Assembly: GCA_000585075.1 (NCBI GenBank)
Contig: JEMY01000001.1
Location: 1 to 64,000, forward strand
Length of the DNA stretch: 64,000 nucleotides
Direction: 5' to 3'
Source of the DNA: Candidatus Accumulibacter regalis
Lineage (GTDB): Bacteria > Pseudomonadota > Gammaproteobacteria > Burkholderiales > Rhodocyclaceae
The notes beneath the pieces were generated by a model. That model made no database searches and was not told the origin of the DNA. It saw nothing but the letters and a program-made list of their open reading frames with translations. Numbering within the stretch: position 1 is the stretch's first letter; every line of letters begins with the position of its first letter. A program made the translations under genes and the position numbers. Of this stretch, positions 55,801 through 64,000 are shown piece by piece.

Positions 55801-56141
55801 TCAGCCGCAAGAGTCGGCCGCCGACCCTGGCGATCAGCGCCAGCCAGACCGACGAGACCGTGATCCTGGCGTTCAAGGACAACGGTATCGGCTTCGACGT
55901 GCGCTTTCACGAGCGCATCTTCGAGATCTTCCAACGCCTGCAGCGCGCCGAGGACTATCCCGGCACCGGCGTCGGCCTGGCCATCGTACACAAGGCCGTG
56001 CAACGCATGGGCGGGCGGGTGTGGGCGGAAAGCGCGCCTGGTCGGGGGGCTTGTTTCCATCTCGAGTTGCCGCGCGGGTCCAATGCTGGCTGGCCACCGG
56101 CCGGCGACCCGGGAAAAAGGCCATCGCGAAGGGTGGCTTGA
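52848..56141 (+). CDS. Sensor histidine kinase, periplasmic substrate-binding (SBP_bac_3-like) sensor + PAS domains + HisKA/HATPase
   Basis: [44 protein letters not shown]..., PAS repeats, H-box [21 protein letters not shown] overlap with the preceding kinase. Confidence 0.93.
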   Translation: MIARAKAIAGARSRRLYRRVGTIMPAPGDRLGRRLRHAAATLLRTVCGRCQAALLVIALLLPAFSASVQAEQKTLRVGVGSNPPIAFDDSSGQMEGIAVDVVNYVAQQEGWRVEFVHDEWQAIFAMLERGEIDLLTGIAYTPERAERFQFTGQTLLGNWGVVYARPGSRIQSLLALRDKRVALVEGATHSDALRELLDEFGVPILALPAANYEQVLALVAAGDADAGVVSRVFGTLHSARYQVESTGIVFNPISVRYAAPAGADPAIIAALDRHLATLLDERDSVYYQSLDRWLGGSGTDKWPQWVAWALTAAAAALVLAAFFVVLLRRQVKRRTLALRESEDSLRATFDQAAVGIAQVAPNGSWLDVNQRLCDIVGYSRDEMLQLSFQAITHPDDLAADLELVNQVLAGSRDTYNLEKRYLHKSGASVWINLTVSLVRRDDGTPKYFVSVVEDINRRKLAEAALRASEARLRLFIEHAPAALAMFDPRMHYLAVSQRWLSDYGLEDCDVLGRSHYEIFPEIVDAWKEVHRRALAGEVVRADEERFERFDGRVQWLRWEVRPWHTAEETIGGIVIFSEDISERKLAEAQARQGERVLDSVFQALPDLFFLMDADGTIRDYRARQSADLYVPPEAFLGKRLQDVLPGEVGELFACRMAEVGEHGGLATTEYDLPLSGCVRRFEARLTRLPGAGPFIAVVRDISSEHQARLALAASEARYRTLFEYAPDGILVVDQEGYCRDGNAAICRMLGYPREDLLGRHSADIVVPGERAHIAPALDAIKEKADHQREWQFQRKDGSTFVADVIATRMPDGGPLAVIRDISERRRMEDEIRQLNADLEDRVRRRTAELDAANKELQTFTYSVSHDLKAPLRGIDGYSRLLLDAYHDQLDAEGRLFLDNVRDGVAHMGRLIEDLLAYSRLERRSLHSQTLVLSDEVSACLENRRADIDACGMVVEVATLSGLSVRADPDGLSMVLRNLLDNALKFSRKSRPPTLAISASQTDETVILAFKDNGIGFDVRFHERIFEIFQRLQRAEDYPGTGVGLAIVHKAVQRMGGRVWAESAPGRGACFHLELPRGSNAGWPPAGDPGKRPSRRVA

Positions 56142-56155
56142 CGGCTTGTTTCTAC

Positions 56156-56229
56156 TGGTGCCTCCGGTCGGAATCGAACCAACACCTGATGATTACAAAT
56201 CAACTGCACGACCTTCATGCTACGGAGGC
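56156..56229 (-). tRNA. tRNA-Thr (anticodon TGT), atypical D-arm
   Basis: Minus strand GCCTCCG TA GCATGAAGGTCGTGC A GTTGATTTGTAATCATC AGGT GTTGGTTCGAATCCGAC CGGAGGC A CCA; acceptor pairs perfectly, T-loop TTCGAAT, CCA encoded. Confidence 0.88.
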
Positions 56230-56488
56230 GGCGACGGCTGCCGAGGCCGTGATTATAGCCGAATCGGAATCGTCCGCCAGGCGGTGACGTGCTTGCGTCG
56301 TGCCTGGCGGGCGTGTCCGGGGGCTGGCTGGCTGGGCGCCAGGCGAGCCGCCGTTGCGGCCCGGGCGAAGCGCTGCGCTCCTCCCTCAGGTGTCTGATCT
56401 AGCGCAACTTCCACCGCCCGGCGTGCTTTCTCCGCAGCGGGCGCGCTGCTAAAATGCCGCGACCCGCAACTCTTGTTGATGGAAGCTC

Positions 56489-58303
56489 ATGCCAACGCCC
56501 ACGAATCCGTCGGAAATTGCCCGCGAAGCCTTTCGCCTGTTGGCCAGCCGGCGCTTGCCGCCGTCGCCCGAGAATTATCGCGCGCTGTACCACGAGATCG
56601 CCGGGACCCCGGCCGGCGCCGCGGCGCCGTTTCCGGAGCGTGAGCTGAAGGCGCTGCTAAGCGCCTTGCCGAAGGAAAAGCCGGCTCAGGAGAGGTTGCT
56701 GAAGCGCTTCGAGCAGGCGTTCAAGGGCAAGACCTGGGACGAGCTCAAACGCGGCTTGGGCGAGTTCTTCGCGCAGCTCGGCAAGGAACAGGATCTTCCC
56801 TGGAGTGAGCTGTTCGGCGACTTCCTGCGGCAGTGGGAGAGCAAGCAGGCGGGTCTGACCGTTGCCCGCAAGCGCGAGGCGGTGGAGCGGGTACTGGCCG
56901 GCGCTGCCGGCAACAGCGAGCTACTGTTCACGCGCCTGCAGGGGCTGGTCCGCTCGTGGTCGCTGAATGCGCCGATGGCCGAGGAAATCCCCCTCGTCGA
57001 GGACGACAAGGCGGTGACTGCGACGGCCGCCCCGTCGGCCAAGCCGTCGACGGCAGACCTTGCCGCGGCGGCAAAAGCGCAGCAGACCAGCGCGCAGGCT
57101 GCCGAATTGTCGGCCGAGCTGAGCGAGATCTTCGCGTACACGCTGGAAGTGCTCGTTCCGTCACAGCTTCATGACGAGCCGGAGCTGGTCGCCGACGCGA
57201 AAGCGTTGGCGCACAAGATTCGCACGGCCACCTCGCGCGCAGCGATGGACGGCTTGCAGGCGAGTATCAAGCGCTTTGCTTTTCGCCTCGAAATCCTCGC
57301 CGAAGACCGCGTCGAGCTGCGTGCGGGCCTGCTCAATCTGCTCCAGTTGTTGATCGAGAACGTTGGCGAGCTGGTCGTCGAGGACCGTTGGCTCGCCGGC
57401 CAGATCGAGATCGTTCGCGATATCGTCGCCGGCCCGTTGAGCATCCGCTCGATCGGCGATGCCGAAAATCGGCTCAAGGAAGTGATTTTCAAGCAGGGGC
57501 AGCTGAAGCACAGCCTCAACGAAGCGCGCGAAAGCCTCAAGCAGATGCTCGCCGGTTTCGTCGATCACCTGGCCGAGTTTGCCGATTCGACTTCGGACTA
57601 TCACGACAAGATCGAAATCTGCGCCGACCGCATCAGTAACGCCGAAGACATCTCCGAGCTGGAAGACGTGCTCGCCGAAGTGATCCGCGAGACGCAGATC
57701 ATCCAGCTCAACGCGCAGCGTTCGCGTGACGAGCTGCGCAATGCCAAACAGAGCGTCGAGGACGCGGAGAAGCGCATCGGAGAATTGCAGGCCGAGCTCG
57801 ACAAGGCCAGCACCCTGGTTCGTCACGACCAGCTTACCGGCGTCCTCAACCGGCGCGGTCTCGAAGAAGCGTTCGAGAAGGAGACGGCGCGCGCGCAGCG
57901 CCGCCAATCGACCCTCTGCGTCGCCTTGCTCGACATCGACAACTTCAAGAAGCTCAACGACAGCCTCGGACACGACGCCGGTGACGCGGCGCTGATCCAC
58001 CTGACGACGGTCATTCGCGAGACGATGCGTCCGCAGGATACGGTCGCCCGCTTCGGTGGCGAGGAGTTCATCATCCTGCTCCCCGATACGCCGCTCGAGG
58101 ACGCGCAGACGGCGCTGGTCCGCCTGCAACGCGAGCTGACCCGGCGTATTTTCCTGCACAACAACAACCGGCAGCTGATCACCTTCAGCGCGGGCCTGAC
58201 CGATCTGCGTGCCGGTGATACGCAGGCTTCGGTCAGCAAACGCGCCGACGAGGCGATGTTCGCCGCCAAGCAGGCCGGCAAGAATCGCGTCTTGCTGGGC
58301 TGA
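56489..58303 (+). CDS. Diguanylate cyclase (GGDEF domain)
   Basis: C-terminal RHDQLTGVLNRRGLEEAFEKE ... DIDNFKKLNDSLGHDAGD ... VARFGGEEFIILLP; long helical N-terminus. Confidence 0.93.
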   Translation: MPTPTNPSEIAREAFRLLASRRLPPSPENYRALYHEIAGTPAGAAAPFPERELKALLSALPKEKPAQERLLKRFEQAFKGKTWDELKRGLGEFFAQLGKEQDLPWSELFGDFLRQWESKQAGLTVARKREAVERVLAGAAGNSELLFTRLQGLVRSWSLNAPMAEEIPLVEDDKAVTATAAPSAKPSTADLAAAAKAQQTSAQAAELSAELSEIFAYTLEVLVPSQLHDEPELVADAKALAHKIRTATSRAAMDGLQASIKRFAFRLEILAEDRVELRAGLLNLLQLLIENVGELVVEDRWLAGQIEIVRDIVAGPLSIRSIGDAENRLKEVIFKQGQLKHSLNEARESLKQMLAGFVDHLAEFADSTSDYHDKIEICADRISNAEDISELEDVLAEVIRETQIIQLNAQRSRDELRNAKQSVEDAEKRIGELQAELDKASTLVRHDQLTGVLNRRGLEEAFEKETARAQRRQSTLCVALLDIDNFKKLNDSLGHDAGDAALIHLTTVIRETMRPQDTVARFGGEEFIILLPDTPLEDAQTALVRLQRELTRRIFLHNNNRQLITFSAGLTDLRAGDTQASVSKRADEAMFAAKQAGKNRVLLG

Positions 58304-58349
58304 GCAGCTGTCGCCGGCCAGGCGCGACCGGCGGACGCCGCTCGTGGCG

Positions 58350-59165
58350 CTACGCTTGCCCGCAGGCTTGCCCGGTCGCCGCGCGCGGCGCGCCGCTGGC
58401 CAGGACCCTGAGCACTTCGCCGGCAGCCAGCAGGCCGAAGGTGGCGGTGACGCAGACCGAAGAACCGTAACCGGCGCAGTTCAGTCCGCTGAGCGTCGGT
58501 GCTTGCCCGCCCGCCGTGGCGGCTTCGGGATAGCGAAGCGCTTCGCTCGAGAAGACCGCAGCAACGCCGAATTTCTTCTTTGGCTCGCGCGTGAAGCCAT
58601 GGTCCTTGCGCAGCACCGAGCGCAGCCTGGCGAGCAGGGGATCCTGGCTGCTCAAGGCCAGGTCGGCGATCTGAATGCGCGTCGCGTCGATCTGGCCGCC
58701 GGCGCCACCGGCAGTGATCAGCGGCAGCGCGCAACGTCGAGCGCAGGCGATCATCGCCGCCTTGGTACGCACCTGGTCGATGGCGTCGATCACATAGTCG
58801 AAAGGACCGGCGAAAAGCGCATCGACGTTCTCCGGGGTCACGAAATCCTCGACTTCGCTGACCGTGCAGGCTGGATTGATGGCCTGGATGCGCTGCGCCA
58901 TGGCGCTGACCTTGGCCTTGCCGAACTCGCCGTCGAGTGCGTGTACCTGGCGGTTGACGTTGGACTCGGCGACCATGTCCAGATCGATCAGCGTGATCCT
59001 GCCGATGGCCGACCGCGCCAGTGCTTCGGCAGCCCACGAACCGACGCCGCCGACGCCGACGACGGCGACATGAGCGCGCTGGAAGTGCTGCAGTGCGGCC
59101 GGACCGTACAGGCGCGCAATGCCCGCGAAGCGGCGCTCCAGATCGGCCGCCCCTTGATCAGTCAT
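58350..59165 (-). CDS. tcdA: tRNA threonylcarbamoyladenosine dehydratase (TcdA/CsdL, E1-like)
   Basis: DLERRFAGIARLYGPAALQHFQRAHVAVVGVGGVGSWAAEALARSAIGRITLIDLDMVAESNVNRQVHAL. Confidence 0.95.
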   Translation of the reverse strand: MTDQGAADLERRFAGIARLYGPAALQHFQRAHVAVVGVGGVGSWAAEALARSAIGRITLIDLDMVAESNVNRQVHALDGEFGKAKVSAMAQRIQAINPACTVSEVEDFVTPENVDALFAGPFDYVIDAIDQVRTKAAMIACARRCALPLITAGGAGGQIDATRIQIADLALSSQDPLLARLRSVLRKDHGFTREPKKKFGVAAVFSSEALRYPEAATAGGQAPTLSGLNCAGYGSSVCVTATFGLLAAGEVLRVLASGAPRAATGQACGQA

Positions 59166-60274
59166 CGGGTGTCAGCGGCGCGCCGTATCACCTGGTTGAA
59201 AGGCTCGATCCATTCCGGCGCGAACTGCTGGTCGCAGGCGTTGATCTCGGCGATGGCGCGCAGCAGGGAGCGTTTTCGACCACGCTCGGCGTGCTTCAAC
59301 ATCACCGCCTCGAAGGCATCGACGATGGCCAGCACCTTGGCACCGGGGCAGATCCCTGCCCCTTTCAGGCCGCCCGGGTAACCCTTGCCGTCAGGCATTT
59401 CATGGTGCTGCGCGACCATCTCGGCGGCGGCTGACCAGCCGCCCATGCGCGACAGCAGGCCGGCGGCGTGTCCCGGGTGCGCGCGCATGATGCGTTGCTC
59501 CGCGGCGGTCAGCGCACTGGCCCTGAGCCACACGGATTCGGGAAGAAACATCATGCCGATGTCGTGCATGTAGATGGCGGCTTCAAGTTGCACCGGGTCA
59601 ATCGGGTCGCCGGCCATCTGATTGGTTTCCAGTGCCAGACGCAGGATGCGCATGGTACGGCCCTCGAAACGCGGTGAGCGCATTTCGAACTGATTGGCGA
59701 GCGTCAGAAAGAAAAGCAGGTCGTCGGCGGCTTGCGACCTGGAGCCATCGCCCGGGCCGCGTTTCGTTTCGCCGACCATGACCGGGAGCGGGACAGCGAC
59801 CGGGCGGCTGCCGGTCACCGCTTCGATCACTTCGGCGACACACGCGTCGAGTCGGGATGGCTTCGCCGCGGCCAGCTTTTCCAGCCCTTCGATCAGGAGT
59901 TGAAGCTGCAGGCCGTCGAGTGTCTGCCCGGAGGACAGCCGTTCAACCGCCAGCTCGAGGCGATCGACCGTCAACAGGATGGTTTCGGCAATGGCATCGG
60001 TGAACGGGAGCTCGCCGTTGCGCACGCGCACGAGAACCGACTCCATCGGATGCACGATGGCCACGCCCACTTCGACCTTGCACAGTGCGGCGTCGCCCTT
60101 GATATTGTGCAGTGTGCGGAACAGATTGCCGACGACCGCGCGTTCAGTGGGATGGTTCCGGAGGTGCGCAACGTCGCGTTCGATCGTTGGTGCGTACTCC
60201 CACAGGATGTCGATGAACTCCTGCAGGGCTTCCTGGTCGGTGGCAACTGGCTCACTAAGCGTCGATGCGTCCAT
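59162..60274 (-). CDS. HPt-like domain fused to HD-GYP phosphodiesterase domain
   Basis: N-terminal HPt motif LFRTLHNIKGDAALC; C-terminal IYMHDIGMMFLP ... HHEMPDGKGYPGGLKG, the HD-GYP signature. Confidence 0.87.
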   Translation of the reverse strand: MDASTLSEPVATDQEALQEFIDILWEYAPTIERDVAHLRNHPTERAVVGNLFRTLHNIKGDAALCKVEVGVAIVHPMESVLVRVRNGELPFTDAIAETILLTVDRLELAVERLSSGQTLDGLQLQLLIEGLEKLAAAKPSRLDACVAEVIEAVTGSRPVAVPLPVMVGETKRGPGDGSRSQAADDLLFFLTLANQFEMRSPRFEGRTMRILRLALETNQMAGDPIDPVQLEAAIYMHDIGMMFLPESVWLRASALTAAEQRIMRAHPGHAAGLLSRMGGWSAAAEMVAQHHEMPDGKGYPGGLKGAGICPGAKVLAIVDAFEAVMLKHAERGRKRSLLRAIAEINACDQQFAPEWIEPFNQVIRRAADTR

Positions 60275-60503
60275 GGTTCGAATCCCTGGCTGATCTTTTC
60301 CTGCATTTTACCGGATCGCCTGCTCGGCGAAGGTATCCATATTATTAATGGGGCTTCACCGCCGTGCTCGAGCATCCGCCAACGAATATGTCGTAAGGAT
60401 GCGCTTGAAGGGGGTCGGAGGCACTTGGCATAATGCGCCGAAATGGCCCTTTTCGCGGGATGCTGGGCTACACTGCGCTTTTTTTCGTTTATGAGGATCT
60501 CCG

Positions 60504-60848
60504 ATGCCCATTGTCACCACCCCCAGCGGTCTCCAGATTGAGGACATTATCGCCGGTAGTGGACCGGTCGCCTGCTCTGGGCAGCACGTCATCGTGCATT
60601 ACACCGGCTGGCTTGCCGACGGCACGAAGTTTGACTCGAGCGTGGACCGCAACGAACCCTTCCGCTTTCCGCTGGACGGAAAACACGTGATCGCCGGCTG
60701 GGAGGAAGGTGTCCCGGGAATGTGCGTGGGCGGCATCCGCCGGCTGATCATTCCGGCCGATCTCGCCTACGGTGCGCGCGGTGCCGGCAGCCTGATTCCG
60801 CCCCACGCCAAGATCACCTTCGAAATCGAGTTGCTGGACATCGCCTGA
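60504..60848 (+). CDS. FKBP-type peptidyl-prolyl cis-trans isomerase
   Basis: [67 protein letters not shown]. Confidence 0.96.
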   Translation: MPIVTTPSGLQIEDIIAGSGPVACSGQHVIVHYTGWLADGTKFDSSVDRNEPFRFPLDGKHVIAGWEEGVPGMCVGGIRRLIIPADLAYGARGAGSLIPPHAKITFEIELLDIA

Positions 60849-60860
60849 TTCATGGCCGAT

Positions 60861-60904
60861 CGGCCACGCAAGCCGCAGGGCGCGGCCACGCAAGCCGCAG
60901 GGCG
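60861..60904. repeat. Perfect 2 x 22-bp tandem duplication
   Basis: cggccacgcaagccgcagggcg repeated exactly at 60861-60882 and 60883-60904. Confidence 0.97.
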
Positions 60905-60972
60905 TAGCCCCGGGAACCGGGGCCGCGCCGGCTTCCCGCGCGCCGCCAGCGGCCGATGTCAAACCGGCAAGG

Positions 60973-61812
60973 GTGGTACGCCGGATTCCGGCAGGCTCGG
61001 TCTCGTCGGCTGCGTCGACACGCTCCGCGGCGGGTCCGTCGCCCGCGCCGGCCAGGCCCGCCGCCGCAAGCAGCGAGGCTCCGCAAGCGGGCGTTCGTAT
61101 TTCCAAGCTGATGGCCGAGCGCGGCCTGTGTTCGCGGCGCAACGCCGACGACTATATCGCGCGCGGCTGGGTTTTCGTCGATGGGCGGCGGGTGAGCGAA
61201 CTCGGCACCCGCGCCGACCCGTCGGCGGTGATCGTTCTCGACAAGCAGGCGCAGGCGTGCCAGCAAAGCCGCATGACGATCCTGCTGCACAAGCCGATGG
61301 GCTACGTTTCCGGGCAGCCGGAGCCCGGTTTCACGCCCGCGGTGACGCTGATTCAGCCCGAAAACCAGCTGTGCACGCCGGACACGCCCGCGTTTCATCC
61401 TTCATGCCTCAAGGGTCTGGCGCCTGCCGGCCGCCTCGATATCGATTCGACCGGCCTGCTCGTGCTGACCCAGGATGGTCGCGTCGCGCGCCACCTGATC
61501 GGCCAGGATAGCAGCGTCGACAAGGAGTATCTGGTTCGTGTCGAGGGCCAGCTTGACGGCAAGGGCCTGGCGCTGTTGAATCATGGCCTCAGCCTCGACG
61601 AGCGGCCACTGAAGCCGGCCAAGGTCGAGTGGCTGAACGACGATCAGCTGCGCTTCGTGCTCCGCGAGGGACGCAAGCGTCAGATCCGGCGCATGTGCGA
61701 GCTGGTCGGCTTGCGCGTCCGTGGCCTCAAGCGCGTGCGCATCGGCGCCGTCAGACTCGCCGACCTGCCGCTCGGCCAATGGCGATTCCTGCGCCCGGAC
61801 GAGGTATTTTGA
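60973..61812 (+). CDS. rluF: rRNA large-subunit pseudouridine synthase, RluF-like (start uncertain)
   Basis: S4 domain [74 protein letters not shown]. Confidence 0.9.
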   Translation: MVRRIPAGSVSSAASTRSAAGPSPAPARPAAASSEAPQAGVRISKLMAERGLCSRRNADDYIARGWVFVDGRRVSELGTRADPSAVIVLDKQAQACQQSRMTILLHKPMGYVSGQPEPGFTPAVTLIQPENQLCTPDTPAFHPSCLKGLAPAGRLDIDSTGLLVLTQDGRVARHLIGQDSSVDKEYLVRVEGQLDGKGLALLNHGLSLDERPLKPAKVEWLNDDQLRFVLREGRKRQIRRMCELVGLRVRGLKRVRIGAVRLADLPLGQWRFLRPDEVF

Positions 61813-61871
61813 GGCTTCGGCAGTTTGCCGCGATAGTCCTTGTCAACTTGGTCAGTAGGGAGCAATAACCC

Positions 61872-62351
61872 ATGTTTGATCTTTTCAAATCGGCGCCGTT
61901 TAGCGATCCGCAGCTTGGCGAGCTCGTGCGCTCGCGCGGCCACTGGCGCGGCTCGATCAGCCTTGGCGCCGACGAAAGCGTCCCGCTGGCGGTCTCCGGG
62001 ACGCGCAACGAGCCCGACGCACAGGCCTTGCAGGCGGCGCGAGAAGTCGCCACGCGCTTTGCCGGCTGGCGGCCAACCATCGAACAGGCGCTGCTCGAGC
62101 ATTACGGCCCGTATGCGGAATCTCTGGCGCGGGGCGAGCTGAGCGAAGCGAGTGCCGCTTTCCCCAGGCTGGCGGACGCCAGTCAGGTGTGGGGGGCGGT
62201 GTCGCTGGTCGCCGTTACGGTCTCGTCGCTGGATGGCAAGGCGAGCACCGAGTTGGCCTACAGCACGCTCTGGGATGAAGAGCACACCGTCGGCGCCTGC
62301 TTTGAGGGCGACGAGTTCATCGAACTTTGTGGCAGCGTCGTGCCGGTGTGA
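61872..62351 (+). CDS. Hypothetical protein (MFDLFKSAPFSDPQLGELVRSRGHWRG)
   Basis: Complete ORF in a gene-sized gap with coherent composition; family not recognised. Confidence 0.7.
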   Translation: MFDLFKSAPFSDPQLGELVRSRGHWRGSISLGADESVPLAVSGTRNEPDAQALQAAREVATRFAGWRPTIEQALLEHYGPYAESLARGELSEASAAFPRLADASQVWGAVSLVAVTVSSLDGKASTELAYSTLWDEEHTVGACFEGDEFIELCGSVVPV

Positions 62352-62405
62352 ACGCGGCGATCTCGACCGGCCGCCGGTGAACGCCGTCTGATCGGCAGGC
62401 AGCGC

Positions 62406-63455
62406 TCAGAGAAAGACCGGTTCCGGCACGAGTTCGACGGCGAAGCGTTCGCGTACGGCGGCCTGAACGGCCTGCGCCAACGCCAGCACGTCGGCGCCGC
62501 GTGCGCCGCCGTGATTGACCAGCACCAGCGCCTGCTTGGCGTACATCCCGGCGCGGCCCAGATCCCTGCCTTTCCAGCCGCTGTGCTCGATCAGCCAGCC
62601 GGCGGCGAGCTTGACCCGGCCGTCCTGCTGCGGGTAGCGCGGCAGATCGGGATGGGCAATGGCCAGGCTGGCGGCGACCGACGCGCTGACCACCGGGTTG
62701 TGGAAGAAGCTGCCGGCGTTCGGCAGCGTCGCCGGGTCGGGAAGCTTGCGGCTGCGGACGCGGATCACCGCCGCGGCGATTTGCCCGGGCGTACAGGCGG
62801 CGGGCGGGTTGCTGACCTGCTGGCGCTCGATTTCGGCGGCGAGGTCGCGGTAGGCGAGCAGCGGCTGCCAGGCTTTCGGCAGACGGAAGGTCACCCGGGT
62901 GATCACCCGCTGCCCGCTCAGGTGCCAACCTTCCTGCTTGAAAACGCTGTCACGGTAGGCCAGGCGGCAGTCGTCGCGATCGAGGCGCAGGGCTCGGCCG
63001 GTGACCATGTCGATGGCTTCGACGGCGTGCAGGCGCTCGCCGACTTCCAGCCCATAGGCGCCGATATTCTGGATCGGTGCAGCGCCGACCGTGCCGGGAA
63101 TGAGCGCCAGATTCTCCAGGCCGGGCCAGCCCCTGGCCAGCGTCCACAGTACCAGCTGGTGCCAGTTCTCGCCGGCGCCCACGCGCAGGTACCAGGCGTC
63201 GTCGTCTTCGCCGATCAGCTGGCGACCGCGAATCGCCATGTGCAGGAGCAGGCCGTCGAAGTCGCCGGTGAGCACCAGGTTGCTGCCCGCACCGAGGACG
63301 AAGCGGCGACGGCGGTGATTGCCGGCGAGCGCTGCCAGTTGCGCGCTGGCGTCGATTTCGGCGAAAAACGCCGCCCGCCCCGGCAAGCGCAGCGTGGTCC
63401 GTGCGCCGAGGTCGACGTCGCGCACGACGAAGTCGGGCAGATCGTGCGCGCTCAG
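62406..63455 (-). CDS. murB: UDP-N-acetylmuramate dehydrogenase (start approximate)
   Basis: FVLGAGSNLVLTGDFDGLLLHMAIRG; LIPGTVGAAPIQNIGAYGLEV; GSFFHNPVV; AGWLIEHSGWKGRDLGRAGMYAKQALVLVNHGGA. Confidence 0.95.
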   Translation of the reverse strand: MSAHDLPDFVVRDVDLGARTTLRLPGRAAFFAEIDASAQLAALAGNHRRRRFVLGAGSNLVLTGDFDGLLLHMAIRGRQLIGEDDDAWYLRVGAGENWHQLVLWTLARGWPGLENLALIPGTVGAAPIQNIGAYGLEVGERLHAVEAIDMVTGRALRLDRDDCRLAYRDSVFKQEGWHLSGQRVITRVTFRLPKAWQPLLAYRDLAAEIERQQVSNPPAACTPGQIAAAVIRVRSRKLPDPATLPNAGSFFHNPVVSASVAASLAIAHPDLPRYPQQDGRVKLAAGWLIEHSGWKGRDLGRAGMYAKQALVLVNHGGARGADVLALAQAVQAAVRERFAVELVPEPVFL

Positions 63456-63489
63456 CTTGCGGCCTCCCGTTCGGCGCCTGCCCGTTTGC

Positions 63490-64000
63490 CTAGAGCAGAG
63501 GGGCCAGCCAGCGTTCGGCTTCGGCGACGCTGAAGCCGGCGCGCGCCGCCCAGTCTTCGAGCTGGTCGCGCGCGATCTTGCCGACGGCAAAGTAGCGTGC
63601 CTGGGGGTGCGCCAGATAGAAGCCGGCCACCGCCGCCGCCGGCGTCATCGCGAAATTCTCGGTCAGCCCCATGCCGGCGTTGGCCGGCGCGTCGAGCACT
63701 GCGAAGAGCGCGCGCTTGGCAGTGTGGTCGGGGCACGCCGGGTAGCCGGGCGCTGGCCGAGTGCCGCGGTAGTCCTCGCGGATCAGCGCTTCGCAGTCGA
63801 GCGTCTCATCGCTCGCGTAGCCCCAGTAGTCGCGCCGCACCTGCGCGTGCAACCATTCGGCACAGGCCTCGGCGAGGCGGTCGGCAAGCGCTTTCAGGAT
63901 GATCGCGTGGTAGTCGTCGTGCGCCGCGGCGAATTCGGCGAGCTTGCCTTCGATGCCGAAGCCGGCGCCGACGGCAAACGCCCCCAGCCAGTCCGGCGTA
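63490..64000 (-). CDS. metH: Cobalamin-dependent methionine synthase, C-terminal activation domain (truncated by window edge)
   Basis: [51 protein letters not shown] ... [45 protein letters not shown]. Confidence 0.93.
   Translation of the reverse strand, partial: TPDWLGAFAVGAGFGIEGKLAEFAAAHDDYHAIILKALADRLAEACAEWLHAQVRRDYWGYASDETLDCEALIREDYRGTRPAPGYPACPDHTAKRALFAVLDAPANAGMGLTENFAMTPAAAVAGFYLAHPQARYFAVGKIARDQLEDWAARAGFSVAEAERWLAPLL

Overview
The window is a GC-rich betaproteobacterial chromosome segment spanning the replication-origin region. Gene content suggests a Rhodocyclales / Candidatus Accumulibacter-like organism, but this is inferred and unverified. The core block reads gyrB-dnaN-dnaA (minus strand), then rpmH-rnpA-yidD-yidC-mnmE, and later mnmG-rsmG-parA-parB-atpIBEFHAGDC (plus strand). 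A roughly 6 kb cargo separates mnmE from mnmG: a Tam-like methyltransferase, a TauE/SafE permease, a REC-TPR protein and ahpCF. To the right lie ubiquinone genes, two CorC/CNNM-like proteins, a Usp plus Na/Pi cotransporter pair, tsaD/plsY/folB, and an OprC-like copper receptor. These are followed by a small outer-membrane barrel, an atypical M1-like peptidase coupled to a ChaN-PDZ protein, an orphan molybdoenzyme, two duplicated hybrid-input histidine kinases, a tRNA-Thr, c-di-GMP genes (GGDEF; HPt-HD-GYP), tcdA, murB and the C-terminal end of metH. The observations most worth a second look are: (i) a perfect FNR/Anr box upstream of the CxxxM/HxM copper receptor; (ii) the minus-strand receptor/barrel/M1-like/ChaN-PDZ locus as a possible metal or heme handling system; (iii) a near-consensus OxyR site plus a 23-bp perfect hairpin in ahpC-ahpF; (iv) an HPt-HD-GYP fusion translationally coupled to tcdA, near orphan duplicated kinases; (v) a tRNA-Thr with a non-canonical D-arm. 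No CRISPR array, rRNA, transposase or phage module was seen. All family assignments are by eye from the protein strings; no searches were run.
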